From NCBI RefSeq assembly GCF_023349185.1, contig NZ_JAKIKY010000011.1, positions 1-64,000 of the forward strand: DNA of 64,000 nucleotides. Direction: 5' to 3'. The translations under genes and the position numbers were made by a program. The stretch comes from Shewanella aquimarina (GTDB taxonomy: Bacteria > Pseudomonadota > Gammaproteobacteria > Enterobacterales > Shewanellaceae). Numbering within the stretch: the first letter of the stretch is position 1; each line of letters begins with the position of its first letter. Under the pieces are notes generated by a model. The model was not told the DNA's origin. It did not search any database and saw only the letters and a list, made by a program, of their open reading frames with translations. Below are positions 18,437 to 27,721 of the stretch, piece by piece.

Positions 18437-19768
18437 ATGACCACAAGCACCATCACAGCCACACTGATGCAGCGCCTCGACTGGCAGGCGCTAGATGACC
18501 AGGCCAGATGCCAAGCCCTGTCACGCTCGCCGCTGATTGGCGATGCCAATCTTGAGCAGCAGGTCAAAGATATTATCGACACAGTCGCCAGCCAGGGCGA
18601 CGCCGCGCTAAAAGCCTTCTCTCGGTCGTTCGACAGGGTGGAGCTCGACGCCCTGCGCATGAGTGACCAGGCCATCGAGGCCGCCAGCATGCGAGTCGAT
18701 GGCCAAATCAAGGCCGCCATCGAGCAGGCCAAGGCCAACATAGAGACCTTTCACCAGGCGCAGGCCTTTAAGGGAATTGATCTTGAGACCCAAGCCGGGG
18801 TGCGCTGTGAACTGCGCAGCGAGCCTATCGAAAAGGTCGGCCTCTATATTCCTGGTGGCAGCGCGCCGCTGATCTCCACCGTGCTCATGCTGGCGCTGCC
18901 AGCTAAGATCGCCGGTTGTCAGCAGCGAGTGTTGGTCAGTCCCCCGCCCATTAATGATGCCATCGTCTACGCCGCCAAGGCTTGTGGCATCACGGATATC
19001 TATCAGGTCGGTGGTGCTCAGGCGATCGCGGCCTTAGCGCTGGGGACAGAATCTGTGCCAGCGGTTGACAAGATCTTCGGCCCCGGCAATCGCTATGTCA
19101 CCGAGGCCAAGCGCCTGGTGGCTCAGGACAGTCGCTGCGTGGTCAGCATAGACATGCCCGCCGGCCCTTCTGAGGTGTTGGTGATAGCTGATGGCGACGC
19201 CAACCCCGACTTCATCGCCGCCGATCTGCTTTCACAGGCGGAGCACGGTCCAGATTCTCAGGTGATGCTGGTGACAGATAGCCAGACACTGGCCGACGCC
19301 GTTAATTTAAGCCTTAGCGAGCAACTGGCCAGGCTGCCCAGGGCCGAGATAGCCACTCAGGCCCTCAGCGCCAGTCGCACCCTGATGGTCGCCGATATGG
19401 CCCAGGCCGCCGAGGTCTCTAATCGTTATGGCCCAGAGCACCTGATCATTCAGACCCGCGCCCCCCGTGAAGTGCTGAGCAAAATCCGCGCCGCCGGCTC
19501 GGTATTTCTCGGCGCCTATACCCCGGAGTCGGTAGGCGACTACGCCAGCGGCACCAACCACGTGCTACCCACCTATGGCTATAGCCGCGCCGTCTCCAGT
19601 TTGTCGCTGGCAGACTTTAGCCGCCGCTTCACCGTGCAGGAACTCAGCGCCCAGGGGCTACAGGGACTGGGCGAGTGCGTGATGACCCTGGCCAGCGCCG
19701 AGCTGCTGGACGCCCACAGAAATGCCGTCGCCGTACGACTTGCCACGCTAACGGGCGAGGAGAAATAA
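18437..19768 (+). CDS. hisD: histidinol dehydrogenase HisD
   Basis: HisD oxidises histidinol to histidine in two NAD-dependent steps and binds zinc. The 443-residue frame contains the family blocks EKVGLYIPGGSAPLISTVLM, VDKIFGPGNRYVTEAKR, IDMPAGPSEVLVIAD, LLSQAEHGPDSQ and the C-terminal zinc-ligand region YASGTNHVLPT. It starts four bases after hisG and ends one base before hisC. Confidence 0.98.
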   Translation: MTTSTITATLMQRLDWQALDDQARCQALSRSPLIGDANLEQQVKDIIDTVASQGDAALKAFSRSFDRVELDALRMSDQAIEAASMRVDGQIKAAIEQAKANIETFHQAQAFKGIDLETQAGVRCELRSEPIEKVGLYIPGGSAPLISTVLMLALPAKIAGCQQRVLVSPPPINDAIVYAAKACGITDIYQVGGAQAIAALALGTESVPAVDKIFGPGNRYVTEAKRLVAQDSRCVVSIDMPAGPSEVLVIADGDANPDFIAADLLSQAEHGPDSQVMLVTDSQTLADAVNLSLSEQLARLPRAEIATQALSASRTLMVADMAQAAEVSNRYGPEHLIIQTRAPREVLSKIRAAGSVFLGAYTPESVGDYASGTNHVLPTYGYSRAVSSLSLADFSRRFTVQELSAQGLQGLGECVMTLASAELLDAHRNAVAVRLATLTGEEK

Positions 19769-19769
19769 G

Positions 19770-20855
19770 ATGAGTGTAGAAGCCAAGATGAGTGTTAACG
19801 CGGCATCGCTCGCCGAGCGTCTCGCCAGACCCGAACTATTATCCCTCGAGCCCTATCAGTCGGCGCGCCGTATCGGCGGTGAGGGACAAATTTGGATAAA
19901 TGCCAACGAGTCACCCTTTAATAACAGCGAGTTAGTAGGTTTAAACCGCTACCCCGAGTGTCAGCCGCCCGAGCTTATCCAGCGCTATGCCGACTATGCC
20001 GGGCTGTCGAGCCGACAGGTACTCACCAGTCGCGGCGCCGATGAGGCCATAGAGCTGCTTATCCGCACCTTCTGCATCCCGGGCCATGACACCATCGCCT
20101 GCTTCGGCCCCACCTATGGCATGTATGCCATCAGCGCGCAGACCTTTAATATCGATGTCAACGCCCTGCGCCTAGATGCAACCTATCAGCTGCCCCAGGA
20201 TCTGCCGAGCCAGGTCGGCGATGCCAAGCTGGTGTTTATCTGCAACCCCAACAACCCGACCGGCACTGTGATTGAGCCCGATGCCATAGAGGCGGTGATC
20301 CGCAGCCTGCCAGATACCTTGGTAGTGGTGGATGAAGCCTATATCGAGTTTTGCCCAGACTACAGCGTGGCAAGCCTGCTAGATAAGTACGACAACCTGG
20401 TGGTGCTGCGCACCCTGTCCAAGGCCTTCGCCCTGGCAGGTGCCCGCTGCGGCTTCATGCTGGCAAACCCTGAGGTCATCGAGATGGTGATGCGGGTGAT
20501 CGCCCCCTATCCAGTGCCGCTGCCGGTGGCCAAGCTGGCAATCGAAGCCTTAAGCACCGAGGGAATTGAGCGAATGCAGACCCAGGTCGACACCCTTAAA
20601 GCCAACGGTGAAAGGCTCGCAGCGGCATTAACGGCTGCAGGCGCCAGGGTGCTGCCCGCCTTTGGCAACTTCGTGCTGGCCTATTTTGATCAGGCAAATG
20701 AGATAAGCGTCGGTGAGATGCAGGCGCGTCTCAAACAGGCGGGTGTGGTTGCCCGGGCTTATAAAGACCCGGTGCTTGCCGATGCCATACGTTTCAGCTT
20801 TACCAGTGATGAGCAGACAGATGCCCTACTCGCGCTGCTCAGCCAAAGACCCTAA
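19770..20855 (+). CDS. hisC: histidinol-phosphate aminotransferase HisC
   Basis: HisC is a PLP-dependent aminotransferase making histidinol phosphate from imidazole acetol phosphate. The 361-residue product shows the class I/II fold: WINANESPFNN at the N-terminus, FICNPNNPTGTVI, VVDEAYIEF and the PLP-lysine region LRTLSKAFALAGARCGF. The ATG at 19770 has GAGGAG eight bases upstream, within the end of hisD. It is part of the his operon. Confidence 0.97.
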   Translation: MSVEAKMSVNAASLAERLARPELLSLEPYQSARRIGGEGQIWINANESPFNNSELVGLNRYPECQPPELIQRYADYAGLSSRQVLTSRGADEAIELLIRTFCIPGHDTIACFGPTYGMYAISAQTFNIDVNALRLDATYQLPQDLPSQVGDAKLVFICNPNNPTGTVIEPDAIEAVIRSLPDTLVVVDEAYIEFCPDYSVASLLDKYDNLVVLRTLSKAFALAGARCGFMLANPEVIEMVMRVIAPYPVPLPVAKLAIEALSTEGIERMQTQVDTLKANGERLAAALTAAGARVLPAFGNFVLAYFDQANEISVGEMQARLKQAGVVARAYKDPVLADAIRFSFTSDEQTDALLALLSQRP

Positions 20856-20889
20856 CCAGACAAACGACTCAATTAAAACAAAATTCAAG

Positions 20890-20932
20890 ATAGAAGCAGA
20901 TTTAAGGTAGAAGCAGATTTAAGGTAGAAGCA
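20890..20932. repeat. 17-bp tandem repeat ahead of hisB
   Basis: The unit GTAGAAGCAGATTTAAG is present twice in full and once more in part, ending at the hisB ATG, with the first unit reading ATAGAAGCAGATTTAAG. It duplicates the likely translation-initiation region (TTAAGG, GAAGC) of hisB in the only sizeable gap (76 bp) inside the his operon. Confidence 0.75.
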
Positions 20933-22002
20933 TGATGAAACAGAAAATCCTCTTTATCGACCGCGATGGCACACTAATAGAAGAACCCGTTACCGACAAG
21001 CAGGTCGACAGTCTGGCTAAGCTGGTGTTTGAGCCTCAGGTGATCCCAGCGCTGCTCAAGCTGCAGGGCGCGGGCTATCGCCTGGTGATGGTCAGCAACC
21101 AAGATGGCCTGGGCACCCCCTCCTTCCCCAAGGATGACTTCGATGCGCCCCAGGATATGATGATGCAGATCTTCAACAGTCAGGGCGTCGAGTTTGATGA
21201 GGTGCTTATCTGCCCTCACTTTGACGATGAAAACTGTAGCTGCCGCAAGCCGAAGCTCGGCCTGGTTAAGGCCTATCTCACCGAAGGGCGGGTGGACTTT
21301 ACCCAATCGGCGGTAATTGGCGACAGGGAAACCGATCTGGGCCTGGCCGACGCCATGGGCATTAAGGGGATACGGTACAATCGCGATAGCATGAACTGGG
21401 ACGCCATCGCCGAGGAGCTCCTTGGCGGCAATCGCGTGGCGACCGTGGTGCGCACTACCAAGGAAACCGATATCAAGGTCACGGTCGATCTCGACAGTGA
21501 GCTAAAGAGCAGTATCGATACCGGCATAGGTTTCTTCGACCACATGCTGGACCAAATCGCCACCCACGGTAACTTCAGGCTGGACGTCAGTGTCGATGGC
21601 GACCTTGAGATCGACGATCACCACAGTGTGGAAGACACGGCGCTGGCCATAGGCGATGCGCTCAGACAAGCCCTAGGGGATAAGCGCGGCATCGCCCGTT
21701 TCGGCTTTAGCATCCCCATGGATGAAGCCAGCGCCAGCTGCCTGCTGGACCTGTCAGGTCGCCCCTTCATCAAGTTTGAGGGGCAGTTCGAGCGCGAGAT
21801 GGTGGGCGAGATGGCCACCGAGATGGTGCCGCACTTCTTCCGCTCTCTGGCCGATGGCCTGCGCTGTACGCTGCACCTCTCCACTCAGGGGGACAACGAT
21901 CACCACAAGGTCGAGAGCCTGTTTAAGGTCTTTGGCCGTACCCTGCGCCAGGCGGTAAAGGTCGAAGGCGACGCCTTGCCATCGAGCAAGGGGGTGCTAT
22001 GA
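20932..22002 (+). CDS. hisB: bifunctional histidinol-phosphatase / imidazoleglycerol-phosphate dehydratase HisB
   Basis: The 356-residue fusion has an N-terminal HAD phosphatase domain (about 1-165), with [13 protein letters not shown] holding the nucleophilic Asp and a zinc-binding [15 protein letters not shown]. The dehydratase domain (about 168-356) has [16 protein letters not shown] and [17 protein letters not shown] residues and [15 protein letters not shown]. This fusion is typical of gammaproteobacteria. The gene ends in a 4-bp ATGA overlap with hisH. Confidence 0.98.
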   Translation: MMKQKILFIDRDGTLIEEPVTDKQVDSLAKLVFEPQVIPALLKLQGAGYRLVMVSNQDGLGTPSFPKDDFDAPQDMMMQIFNSQGVEFDEVLICPHFDDENCSCRKPKLGLVKAYLTEGRVDFTQSAVIGDRETDLGLADAMGIKGIRYNRDSMNWDAIAEELLGGNRVATVVRTTKETDIKVTVDLDSELKSSIDTGIGFFDHMLDQIATHGNFRLDVSVDGDLEIDDHHSVEDTALAIGDALRQALGDKRGIARFGFSIPMDEASASCLLDLSGRPFIKFEGQFEREMVGEMATEMVPHFFRSLADGLRCTLHLSTQGDNDHHKVESLFKVFGRTLRQAVKVEGDALPSSKGVL

Positions 22003-22700
22003 CAAGCCAGGAAACTAAGGCTAGCAACGGCTCCACTATCATCATAGATACCGGCTGCGCCAACTTAAGCTCGGTGCGCTACGCCTTCGAGCGTATCGGC
22101 GCCGACGTGGAGGTGAGCGATGATATCGCCAAGATCAAGGCCGCCACCCGCGTGGTATTGCCGGGCGTCGGTACCGCCAAGGCCGCCATGCAGGCGCTTA
22201 AGGATAAAGCCCTTATCGACACCATATGTGGCCTGACCCAGCCAGTGCTTGGCGTCTGCCTCGGCATGCAGATGCTGACCAAGGCCTCACAGGAACGCGG
22301 TGGCTTAAGTTACGGGAATAGTTACGGGAATAGTTACGAGAATACTAGCCAAGACTGTGAGTGTCTGGGGCTGATCGACACCAATATCGAGCGGCTCGAT
22401 TCAAAGGGCCTGCCCCTGCCTCACATGGGCTGGAATCAGATAAGCCCGAGCCAGCACCCGCTGTTTGCCGGCGTTGCCGAGGGGAGCTACGTCTACTTTG
22501 TTCACAGCTACCGCGCGCCACTTGGGGACTTCACCATCGCCAAGAGTGAATATGGCGAGGGCTTTAGCGCCGCCATCGCCAAAGACAACTTTATGGGCGT
22601 GCAGTTTCATCCCGAAAAGAGCGCTGGCGTGGGCGCCACTATCTTGAAAAACTTTATGAGAATGACTAGCGACAGCTTTGCCAAGGAGAACGCCCTATGA
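21999..22700 (+). CDS. hisH: imidazole glycerol phosphate synthase glutaminase subunit HisH
   Basis: HisH is the glutamine amidotransferase that feeds ammonia to HisF. The 233-residue product carries [12 protein letters not shown], the nucleophile loop [11 protein letters not shown] (catalytic Cys) and the C-terminal FHPEKS with catalytic His and Glu. It is somewhat longer than the usual 196-210 residues. A low-complexity insert of three SYGN-type tetrapeptides (22308-22343) follows the nucleophile loop. It overlaps hisB and hisA by 4 bp each. Confidence 0.97.
   Translation: MTSQETKASNGSTIIIDTGCANLSSVRYAFERIGADVEVSDDIAKIKAATRVVLPGVGTAKAAMQALKDKALIDTICGLTQPVLGVCLGMQMLTKASQERGGLSYGNSYGNSYENTSQDCECLGLIDTNIERLDSKGLPLPHMGWNQISPSQHPLFAGVAEGSYVYFVHSYRAPLGDFTIAKSEYGEGFSAAIAKDNFMGVQFHPEKSAGVGATILKNFMRMTSDSFAKENAL
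22308..22343. repeat. 12-bp in-frame tandem repeat within hisH
   Basis: Three head-to-tail copies of AGTTACGGGAAT (the third AGTTACGAGAAT) encode [12 protein letters not shown]. They sit in a surface-loop position after the catalytic Cys segment. Confidence 0.85.
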
Positions 22701-23434
22701 TCATCCCAGCGATCGATCTCATCGAGGGACAGGTGGTACGTCTCTACCAGGGCGATTACGCCCTGCAGACCACCTTTGAACTCAGCCCACTGGCGCAGCT
22801 ACAGCGCTATCAGGCTCAGGGCGCGACCTGGCTGCATATCGTCGATCTGACCGGCGCCAAAGACCCTGACAGACGGCAGACCCGGCTCATCGGCGAGCTG
22901 GTCGACAACCTCGATGCCAACATACAGGTCGGCGGCGGCATTCGCAGCGAATCCCAGGTCAAAGAGCTGTTAGCACTCGGCGTCAAGCGGGTGGTAATAG
23001 GCTCTCTCGCGGTCAAGCAGCCCGAGTTGGTACAGGGCTGGCTCAAGACCTATGACAGCGATGCCATCTGCCTAGCACTGGATGTCAACATCAACCAGGC
23101 GGGCGAGAAGATAGTCGCCGTCTCTGGCTGGCAGAGCGGCGGTGGCAAGACACTGGAATCTCTGGTCGCCACCTTCGCCCCCTATGGCCTCAAACACGCG
23201 CTGGTGACAGACATCAGCCGTGACGGCACCCTGCAAGGCAGTAATACGGCGCTTTATCAAGAAATTGCCGAGCGCTACCCAGAGATCCAGTGGCAGGCCT
23301 CGGGCGGCATCGCCACCCTAGATGATGTGAGCGCCGTGCGTGACAGCGGCGCCAGCGGCATCATCATAGGCAAGGCGCTGCTCATCAATAACTTTAACGT
23401 AGAGGAGGCGATCGCATGCTGGCCAAACGCATAG
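22697..23434 (+). CDS. hisA: HisA, phosphoribosylformimino-AICAR ribotide isomerase
   Basis: HisA catalyses the Amadori rearrangement of ProFAR to PRFAR. The 245-residue TIM barrel starts [21 protein letters not shown] (catalytic Asp in the first strand). It has the two half-barrel phosphate-binding motifs [12 protein letters not shown] and [11 protein letters not shown], and [14 protein letters not shown] carrying the second catalytic Asp. It overlaps hisH by 4 bp and hisF by 19 bp. Confidence 0.97.
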   Translation: MIIPAIDLIEGQVVRLYQGDYALQTTFELSPLAQLQRYQAQGATWLHIVDLTGAKDPDRRQTRLIGELVDNLDANIQVGGGIRSESQVKELLALGVKRVVIGSLAVKQPELVQGWLKTYDSDAICLALDVNINQAGEKIVAVSGWQSGGGKTLESLVATFAPYGLKHALVTDISRDGTLQGSNTALYQEIAERYPEIQWQASGGIATLDDVSAVRDSGASGIIIGKALLINNFNVEEAIACWPNA

Positions 23435-24189
23435 TGCCCTGCCTGGATGTCAGAGACGGCAAGGTCGTCAAGGGCGTGCAATTTCGTAACCATGAGATCG
23501 TCGGCGACATAGTGCCCCTTGCCGCACGATACGCCCTTGAGGGCGCCGACGAGCTGGTGTTTTATGACATCACCGCCAGTGCCCACGACAGAGTGGTCGA
23601 TAAGAGCTGGGTCAGCCGAGTCGCAGAGCAGATAGACATCCCCTTCTGCGTCGCCGGCGGCATCAAGAGTATCGAGCAGGCACGTGAGAAGCTGGCGTTC
23701 GGCGCCGATAAGATCTCCATCAACTCACCGGCGCTGAGCGATCCTAGCCTTATCGATCGCCTGCAGGATGAATTTGGCCGCCAGTGCATAGTGATCGGCA
23801 TAGACTCCTACTATGACGCAGATACCGACAGCTACAAGGTAAAGCAGTTTACCGGCGACGAGGCGGCGACCAAAGATACCCAGTGGTATACCCAGGACTG
23901 GGTGGAAGAGGTGCAAAAGCGCGGCTGCGGCGAGATAGTGCTTAATGTTATGAACCAGGATGGTGTCCGCCAGGGATATGACATCAAGCAGCTTGCCATG
24001 GTGCGCGCCATCTGCGACGTGCCGCTTATCGCCTCGGGCGGTGCCGGCACCATGGCGCACTTTCTTGAGGTGTTTGCACAGGCCGGCGTCGATGCCGCCC
24101 TGGCCGCCAGCGTGTTTCACAAAGGCATTATCGACATTCAGGCATTGAAGCGTTACCTGCGCGATAACGACATCCAGATGCGGCTGTAA
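23416..24189 (+). CDS. hisF: imidazole glycerol phosphate synthase cyclase subunit HisF
   Basis: HisF uses ammonia from HisH to cyclise PRFAR to imidazole glycerol phosphate and AICAR. The 257-residue TIM barrel begins [20 protein letters not shown] (catalytic Asp). It contains [27 protein letters not shown] (second Asp) and [20 protein letters not shown] within the end of hisA serves as its ribosome-binding site. Confidence 0.98.
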   Translation: MLAKRIVPCLDVRDGKVVKGVQFRNHEIVGDIVPLAARYALEGADELVFYDITASAHDRVVDKSWVSRVAEQIDIPFCVAGGIKSIEQAREKLAFGADKISINSPALSDPSLIDRLQDEFGRQCIVIGIDSYYDADTDSYKVKQFTGDEAATKDTQWYTQDWVEEVQKRGCGEIVLNVMNQDGVRQGYDIKQLAMVRAICDVPLIASGGAGTMAHFLEVFAQAGVDAALAASVFHKGIIDIQALKRYLRDNDIQMRL

Positions 24190-24217
24190 TCGCCCTTAAT
24201 CTGCCCAAGGAATAAAG

Positions 24218-24838
24218 ATGAAAAACCTAGAAGATTTCAATAATTTGGACTGGGAAAAACAGCAAGGCCTGCTACCTGCCGTGGTACAAAACCACCTCAC
24301 GGGTAAGGTACTGATGCTGGGGTATATGGACAAGACCGCACTGGCTCAGACACTCACCAGCGGCAAGGTCACCTTCTTTAGTCGCAGCAAACAGCGGCTG
24401 TGGACCAAGGGTGAGACATCAGGCAATACGCTGGATCTCATCGCCATCGACAGTGACTGTGACAACGACAGCCTGCTGCTGCAGGTGATCCCTAATGGCC
24501 CCACCTGTCACCTGGAGCGGGAGAGTTGCTGGCCCGATGGCGAGGCGCACCCCTTTATCGACAATCTGGCGACCCTGATCGCCTCACGCAAGGGGCAAGA
24601 CGCCAAGAGCAGCTACACGGCTCACCTGTTTGAGCGAGGCACCAAACGCATCGCCCAGAAGGTTGGCGAGGAGGGACTGGAGACTGCCCTGGCGGCCGCC
24701 ACCCATGACAAGGAGGAACTGGTGAACGAAGCCTCAGATCTTATCTATCACCTGCTGGTACTACTAGAAGATCAGGAGCTCAGTCTATCTGATATCACGG
24801 CTAACCTGCTTAAGCGCCACAGCGCAGCAGAAAAATAG
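24218..24838 (+). CDS. hisI: bifunctional phosphoribosyl-AMP cyclohydrolase / phosphoribosyl-ATP pyrophosphatase HisI(E)
   Basis: The 206-residue fusion performs steps two and three of histidine synthesis. The N-terminal cyclohydrolase domain has [34 protein letters not shown] and the metal-binding [11 protein letters not shown]. The C-terminal pyrophosphatase domain has [42 protein letters not shown] precedes the ATG at 24218. It is the last gene of the operon; no clear terminator follows. Confidence 0.97.
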   Translation: MKNLEDFNNLDWEKQQGLLPAVVQNHLTGKVLMLGYMDKTALAQTLTSGKVTFFSRSKQRLWTKGETSGNTLDLIAIDSDCDNDSLLLQVIPNGPTCHLERESCWPDGEAHPFIDNLATLIASRKGQDAKSSYTAHLFERGTKRIAQKVGEEGLETALAAATHDKEELVNEASDLIYHLLVLLEDQELSLSDITANLLKRHSAAEK

Positions 24839-24953
24839 ACTAGGACGGTTCGGGCTGACTGGATTGACTGGCTGTATTGACTAAAGGTATCAGCCGCTAA
24901 GCCAATACCGTCAATACCAAAGCATTAGTTGGCCTAAAACCAAACTGCCTACT

Positions 24954-25102
24954 GGGCGCAGGACACAAGCTATGAGGTCTGGGATCTGGGCACAAGCTCT
25001 AAGGTCGGGGATCTGGGCGTAAGCCCAGAGCTCAAGCCCTGAGCAAAAGTCCTGAACACTAGCCCTGAACACTAGCCCTGAACACTGGCCCTGAACACAG
25101 CC
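24954..25102. repeat. imperfect tandem repeats, 27-30-bp type followed by 13-bp type
   Basis: The first part (24954-25046) contains three diverged copies around GATCTGGGCACAAGC. The second part (25051-25102) is four copies of CCTGAACACTAGC, the last two diverged. It lies in the gene-free gap after hisI. No coding frame or terminator is supported. Confidence 0.75.
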
Positions 25103-25197
25103 ACGGCCTCTATACCCAAAGATGGGAGCGGTGCATGCCGCGCCCTTACTACCCAAAATGCCCCTTAGTTCCATTGATAGCTAAGCACCAAGTAACT

Positions 25198-25327
25198 GCC
25201 CTGTGCCCTGTGCCCTGTGCCTTGCTCCCTTTCATCAATTTTTGTTTTCCTCTGCTTAAACCTATTTCCTCATACTAGTCCTATGCCTATGCCTATGCCT
25301 ATGCCTATGCCTATGCCTATGCCTATG
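25198..25327. repeat. 7-bp and 6-bp simple-sequence repeats
   Basis: GCCCTGT occurs three times in a row at 25198-25218, followed by a diverged unit. CCTATG occurs eight times without interruption at 25280-25327. Any frame across the hexamer reads a dipeptide such as Met-Pro, so the short open frame there (25217-25423) is probably not a gene. The repeats lie 250-380 bp upstream of the GGDEF gene. Confidence 0.9.
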
Positions 25328-25459
25328 CAGATCGAGCATGGTATCACTATTAGCAAGACGCAAACCCTGCACGCCTACCAGCATTTATCGCCCTTTGCAC
25401 TCGTCAATATGTGTGTTTCTTAAGACCAGTGTTGCAAAATTGGCCTAAGCAACATAATA

Positions 25460-25490
25460 TACATCCGTATACATATGAATACAGGATGTA
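25460..25490. promoter_or_regulatory. 31-bp interrupted palindrome upstream of GGDEF gene
   Basis: TACATCC and GGATGTA flank a near-palindromic core, GTATACATATGAATACA (25467-25483). The 11-base core GTATACATATG recurs upstream of the large protease gene at almost the same distance from the start codon (111 versus 112 bp). It is a candidate operator for a dimeric regulator. Confidence 0.5.
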
Positions 25491-25577
25491 ACAAAATAGC
25501 GTTACATATACCTTTTTGTTACAGCCTTGCCAGATTAAGTGCCCCAAAGCGTGTGTTTAAACTAGAGGTATCCCTTT

Positions 25578-26720
25578 ATGGTCAGGCGTTCTCGACACTA
25601 TCCACTAGGACGTGGCACATGCTTAGCGTGCTGCCTAACCCTATCGTTATCTTTTCCGCTACAGGCCTATTCGGCAACGGGTCAGGCGCAGCTGCTGGCT
25701 GCCCCCTTCAACCAAGCATCGGCCATGTTACCAGGGCTTGAGACAAATGCCGCCCAGGGCCTTTCACCCTTAGTAAGTTATGCGCCTTCGATGGCGGGAC
25801 GAAAAGACGACGGTTCGATCGCATCGAATACAGCATTGAGTCATAACAGAGGCACAGGCTTAACCTCCTCATGGCTAGCCAGTCTCCACGAACAGAGACC
25901 GGCACTGACGCTTAACTATCTGTTCGCCTGCCTATTCGCCATCGTCGCGCTAGCCTATCTCATGCACCGGCTATATAAGCAGGCCGTTACATATTCGGCC
26001 ACACGCCTGGAACAAAAGATCGATGAGCGCACCCAGGCATTGGCGCTTGAAAACAAACGACTGCACGAGATGAGCCAGAAAGATCCGCTAACCGGCATAA
26101 AGAATCGGCATTTCATCGAAGAGGTCATCGACCAGGACGTCAACCGGGTGAAGCGCGCCTACGATGCCGCCAGAGAAATGGGGCAGGCCCCCGTCAAGGC
26201 CGATATGCTTGCCTTTATCGTCGATATAGATCATTTCAAACCCATCAACGACACCTATGGCCATCTGGTTGGCGACCATGTGCTAACTCAGGTGGCACAG
26301 CGATTGAACACCCTATTTCGCAATTATGATTATGTGGTGCGCTGGGGCGGAGAAGAGTTTCTGGTGGTGGCACGCTTTGTCGATCGTCAGCAGATAGATA
26401 GACTGGCGGAGAAAATTCGTCTAGCCATAGAAACCATGGAGTTTGGTATAGAGCATCAGGGTGCCATTCGGCTCACCGCCTCCGTTGGCGCAGCCCCCTA
26501 CCCCTTTTCGGTGACGCAAGCTGACAAGATAAGCTGGGAGCAGGTGATCCACCTCGCCGACATGGCACTCTATGCAGCCAAGACGAGCTCTCGCAATACC
26601 TGGTTTAGCTACCGCGCCCAGGAGACTCAGGCCATACCGGACGAGGTACACCTGCATCCCGACAGCATAGAAAAGTTCACCAAGATCTCGAGCAGATCTT
26701 ACTACCGCAAAACCGCCTAA
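25578..26720 (+). CDS. membrane-anchored diguanylate cyclase (GGDEF)
   Basis: The predicted diguanylate cyclase makes the second messenger cyclic di-GMP. The 380-residue product has an N-terminal signal or anchor (LACCLTLSLSFPLQA), a short periplasmic part, a transmembrane segment near 110-130 (YLFACLFAIVALAYLMHRLY) and a coiled linker. The GGDEF domain has DPLTGIKNRHF, FIVDIDHFKPINDTYGHLVGDHVL and the active-site GGEEF (257-261). An RxxD inhibitory site (RNYD) sits five residues before GGEEF, so product inhibition is likely. AGAGG precedes the ATG. Confidence 0.92.
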   Translation: MVRRSRHYPLGRGTCLACCLTLSLSFPLQAYSATGQAQLLAAPFNQASAMLPGLETNAAQGLSPLVSYAPSMAGRKDDGSIASNTALSHNRGTGLTSSWLASLHEQRPALTLNYLFACLFAIVALAYLMHRLYKQAVTYSATRLEQKIDERTQALALENKRLHEMSQKDPLTGIKNRHFIEEVIDQDVNRVKRAYDAAREMGQAPVKADMLAFIVDIDHFKPINDTYGHLVGDHVLTQVAQRLNTLFRNYDYVVRWGGEEFLVVARFVDRQQIDRLAEKIRLAIETMEFGIEHQGAIRLTASVGAAPYPFSVTQADKISWEQVIHLADMALYAAKTSSRNTWFSYRAQETQAIPDEVHLHPDSIEKFTKISSRSYYRKTA

Positions 26721-26769
26721 CAGGGCCAGCCATTCAGGCAGGGACGCCGCCCATACCAGCTTGCTTTAT

Positions 26770-26814
26770 CCTCGTTTTCCCCTCGCTTTACCCTCGCTTT
26801 ACCCTCATCACTCC
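26770..26814. repeat. 11-bp tandem repeat after GGDEF gene
   Basis: CCTCGTTTTCC, CCTCGCTTTAC, CCTCGCTTTAC and a diverged CCTCATCACTC follow each other in the spacer between the GGDEF and response regulator genes. Confidence 0.7.
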
Positions 26815-26895
26815 CCGTCTCACAATTGACGTCTTCACCCACCTAGACAGTTTTTATGCCTCAGTTACAGACAAATAGATCTTTTATATACATAA

Positions 26896-26912
26896 ACATA
26901 CATTAGAATACA
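26896..26912. promoter_or_regulatory. TATACAT-type motif upstream of response regulator
   Basis: ACATACATTAGAATACA resembles the GGDEF upstream core GTATACATATGAATACA. It lies about 63 bp before the response regulator start, in an AT-rich promoter-like region. The match is partial. Confidence 0.3.
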
Positions 26913-26974
26913 AAAGTGATATATAATAATCGGCAATAACTCCTTTACAGTATTGCAACACTCAGAGGACTATC

Positions 26975-27715
26975 GTGAAGCAAAATAACTGGATACTGAT
27001 CGTCGATGACGATGCAGACCTGGCGCTCTTGGTTGCCGATTTTCTCGAAATGAACGGCTACCAGACAAAGATAGAACATAACGGCGCCAAAGCGGTCGAG
27101 TGCATCATCAATGAACAGCCAATGCTGGTGATCTTAGATGTGATGCTACCGGATATGGATGGCCTGTCCATCTGCCGTGCGGTGCGCCATGGACATCCTG
27201 GGCTGAGCGGCTGTTACAACGGCCCTATTCTGATGCTGACCGCCCTCAACAATGACATAGATGAGGTGGCCGGCCTGGAGACAGGCGCCGATGACTACCT
27301 CGCCAAACCCGTTCGCTCCCGGGTGCTATTGGCTCGCGTCAGGGCACTACTCAGACGTAAACCCGAGCCCCTTGTCGAAGAAAAGTTCACCAAACTACCG
27401 AGCAAAAACGATGATGTCATCGCGTTTGATGGACTGGACATAGACAAGAAGTATCAAAGAGTGCAACAGCATGGCGAAGATGTTGAGCTGACCACCGCCG
27501 AATTTGAACTCCTCTGGTTACTGGCCAGCAGAGCGGGCGAGATCTGCGACCGGGATTTCATTTCCGATTATTTTGGCGACCTGGGTTATGAGAGCTCACA
27601 TCGCACCATAGATCTGCGCATCTCTCGCATTCGCCGTAAACTCGGTGATGACCCCAGCCACGCCAGCCGCATCAAGACTATCCACGGCAAGGGCTATCTG
27701 TTTGTCGGGGATTAA
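26975..27715 (+). CDS. OmpR-family response regulator (RstA-like)
   Basis: This is a DNA-binding response regulator of 246 residues. The receiver domain has the acidic pocket DDD (11-13), phosphoacceptor Asp55 (LVILDVMLPDMDG), Thr89 and Lys111. A winged-helix domain ends it (TTAEFELLWLLASRAGEICDRDF, RTIDLRISRIRRKLGDD, RIKTIHGKGYLF). The start is GTG at 26975 with GAGG seven bases upstream. It is followed six bases later by the TPR histidine kinase, its likely partner. Confidence 0.93.
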   Translation: MKQNNWILIVDDDADLALLVADFLEMNGYQTKIEHNGAKAVECIINEQPMLVILDVMLPDMDGLSICRAVRHGHPGLSGCYNGPILMLTALNNDIDEVAGLETGADDYLAKPVRSRVLLARVRALLRRKPEPLVEEKFTKLPSKNDDVIAFDGLDIDKKYQRVQQHGEDVELTTAEFELLWLLASRAGEICDRDFISDYFGDLGYESSHRTIDLRISRIRRKLGDDPSHASRIKTIHGKGYLFVGD

Positions 27716-27721
27716 TATCGG

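Noticed and set aside
25217..25423. 68-codon frame with a Met-Pro dipeptide run
   Set aside because: The run is the (CCTATG)8 repeat read in frame; there is no ribosome-binding site or conserved-looking sequence, so it is treated as repeat DNA.
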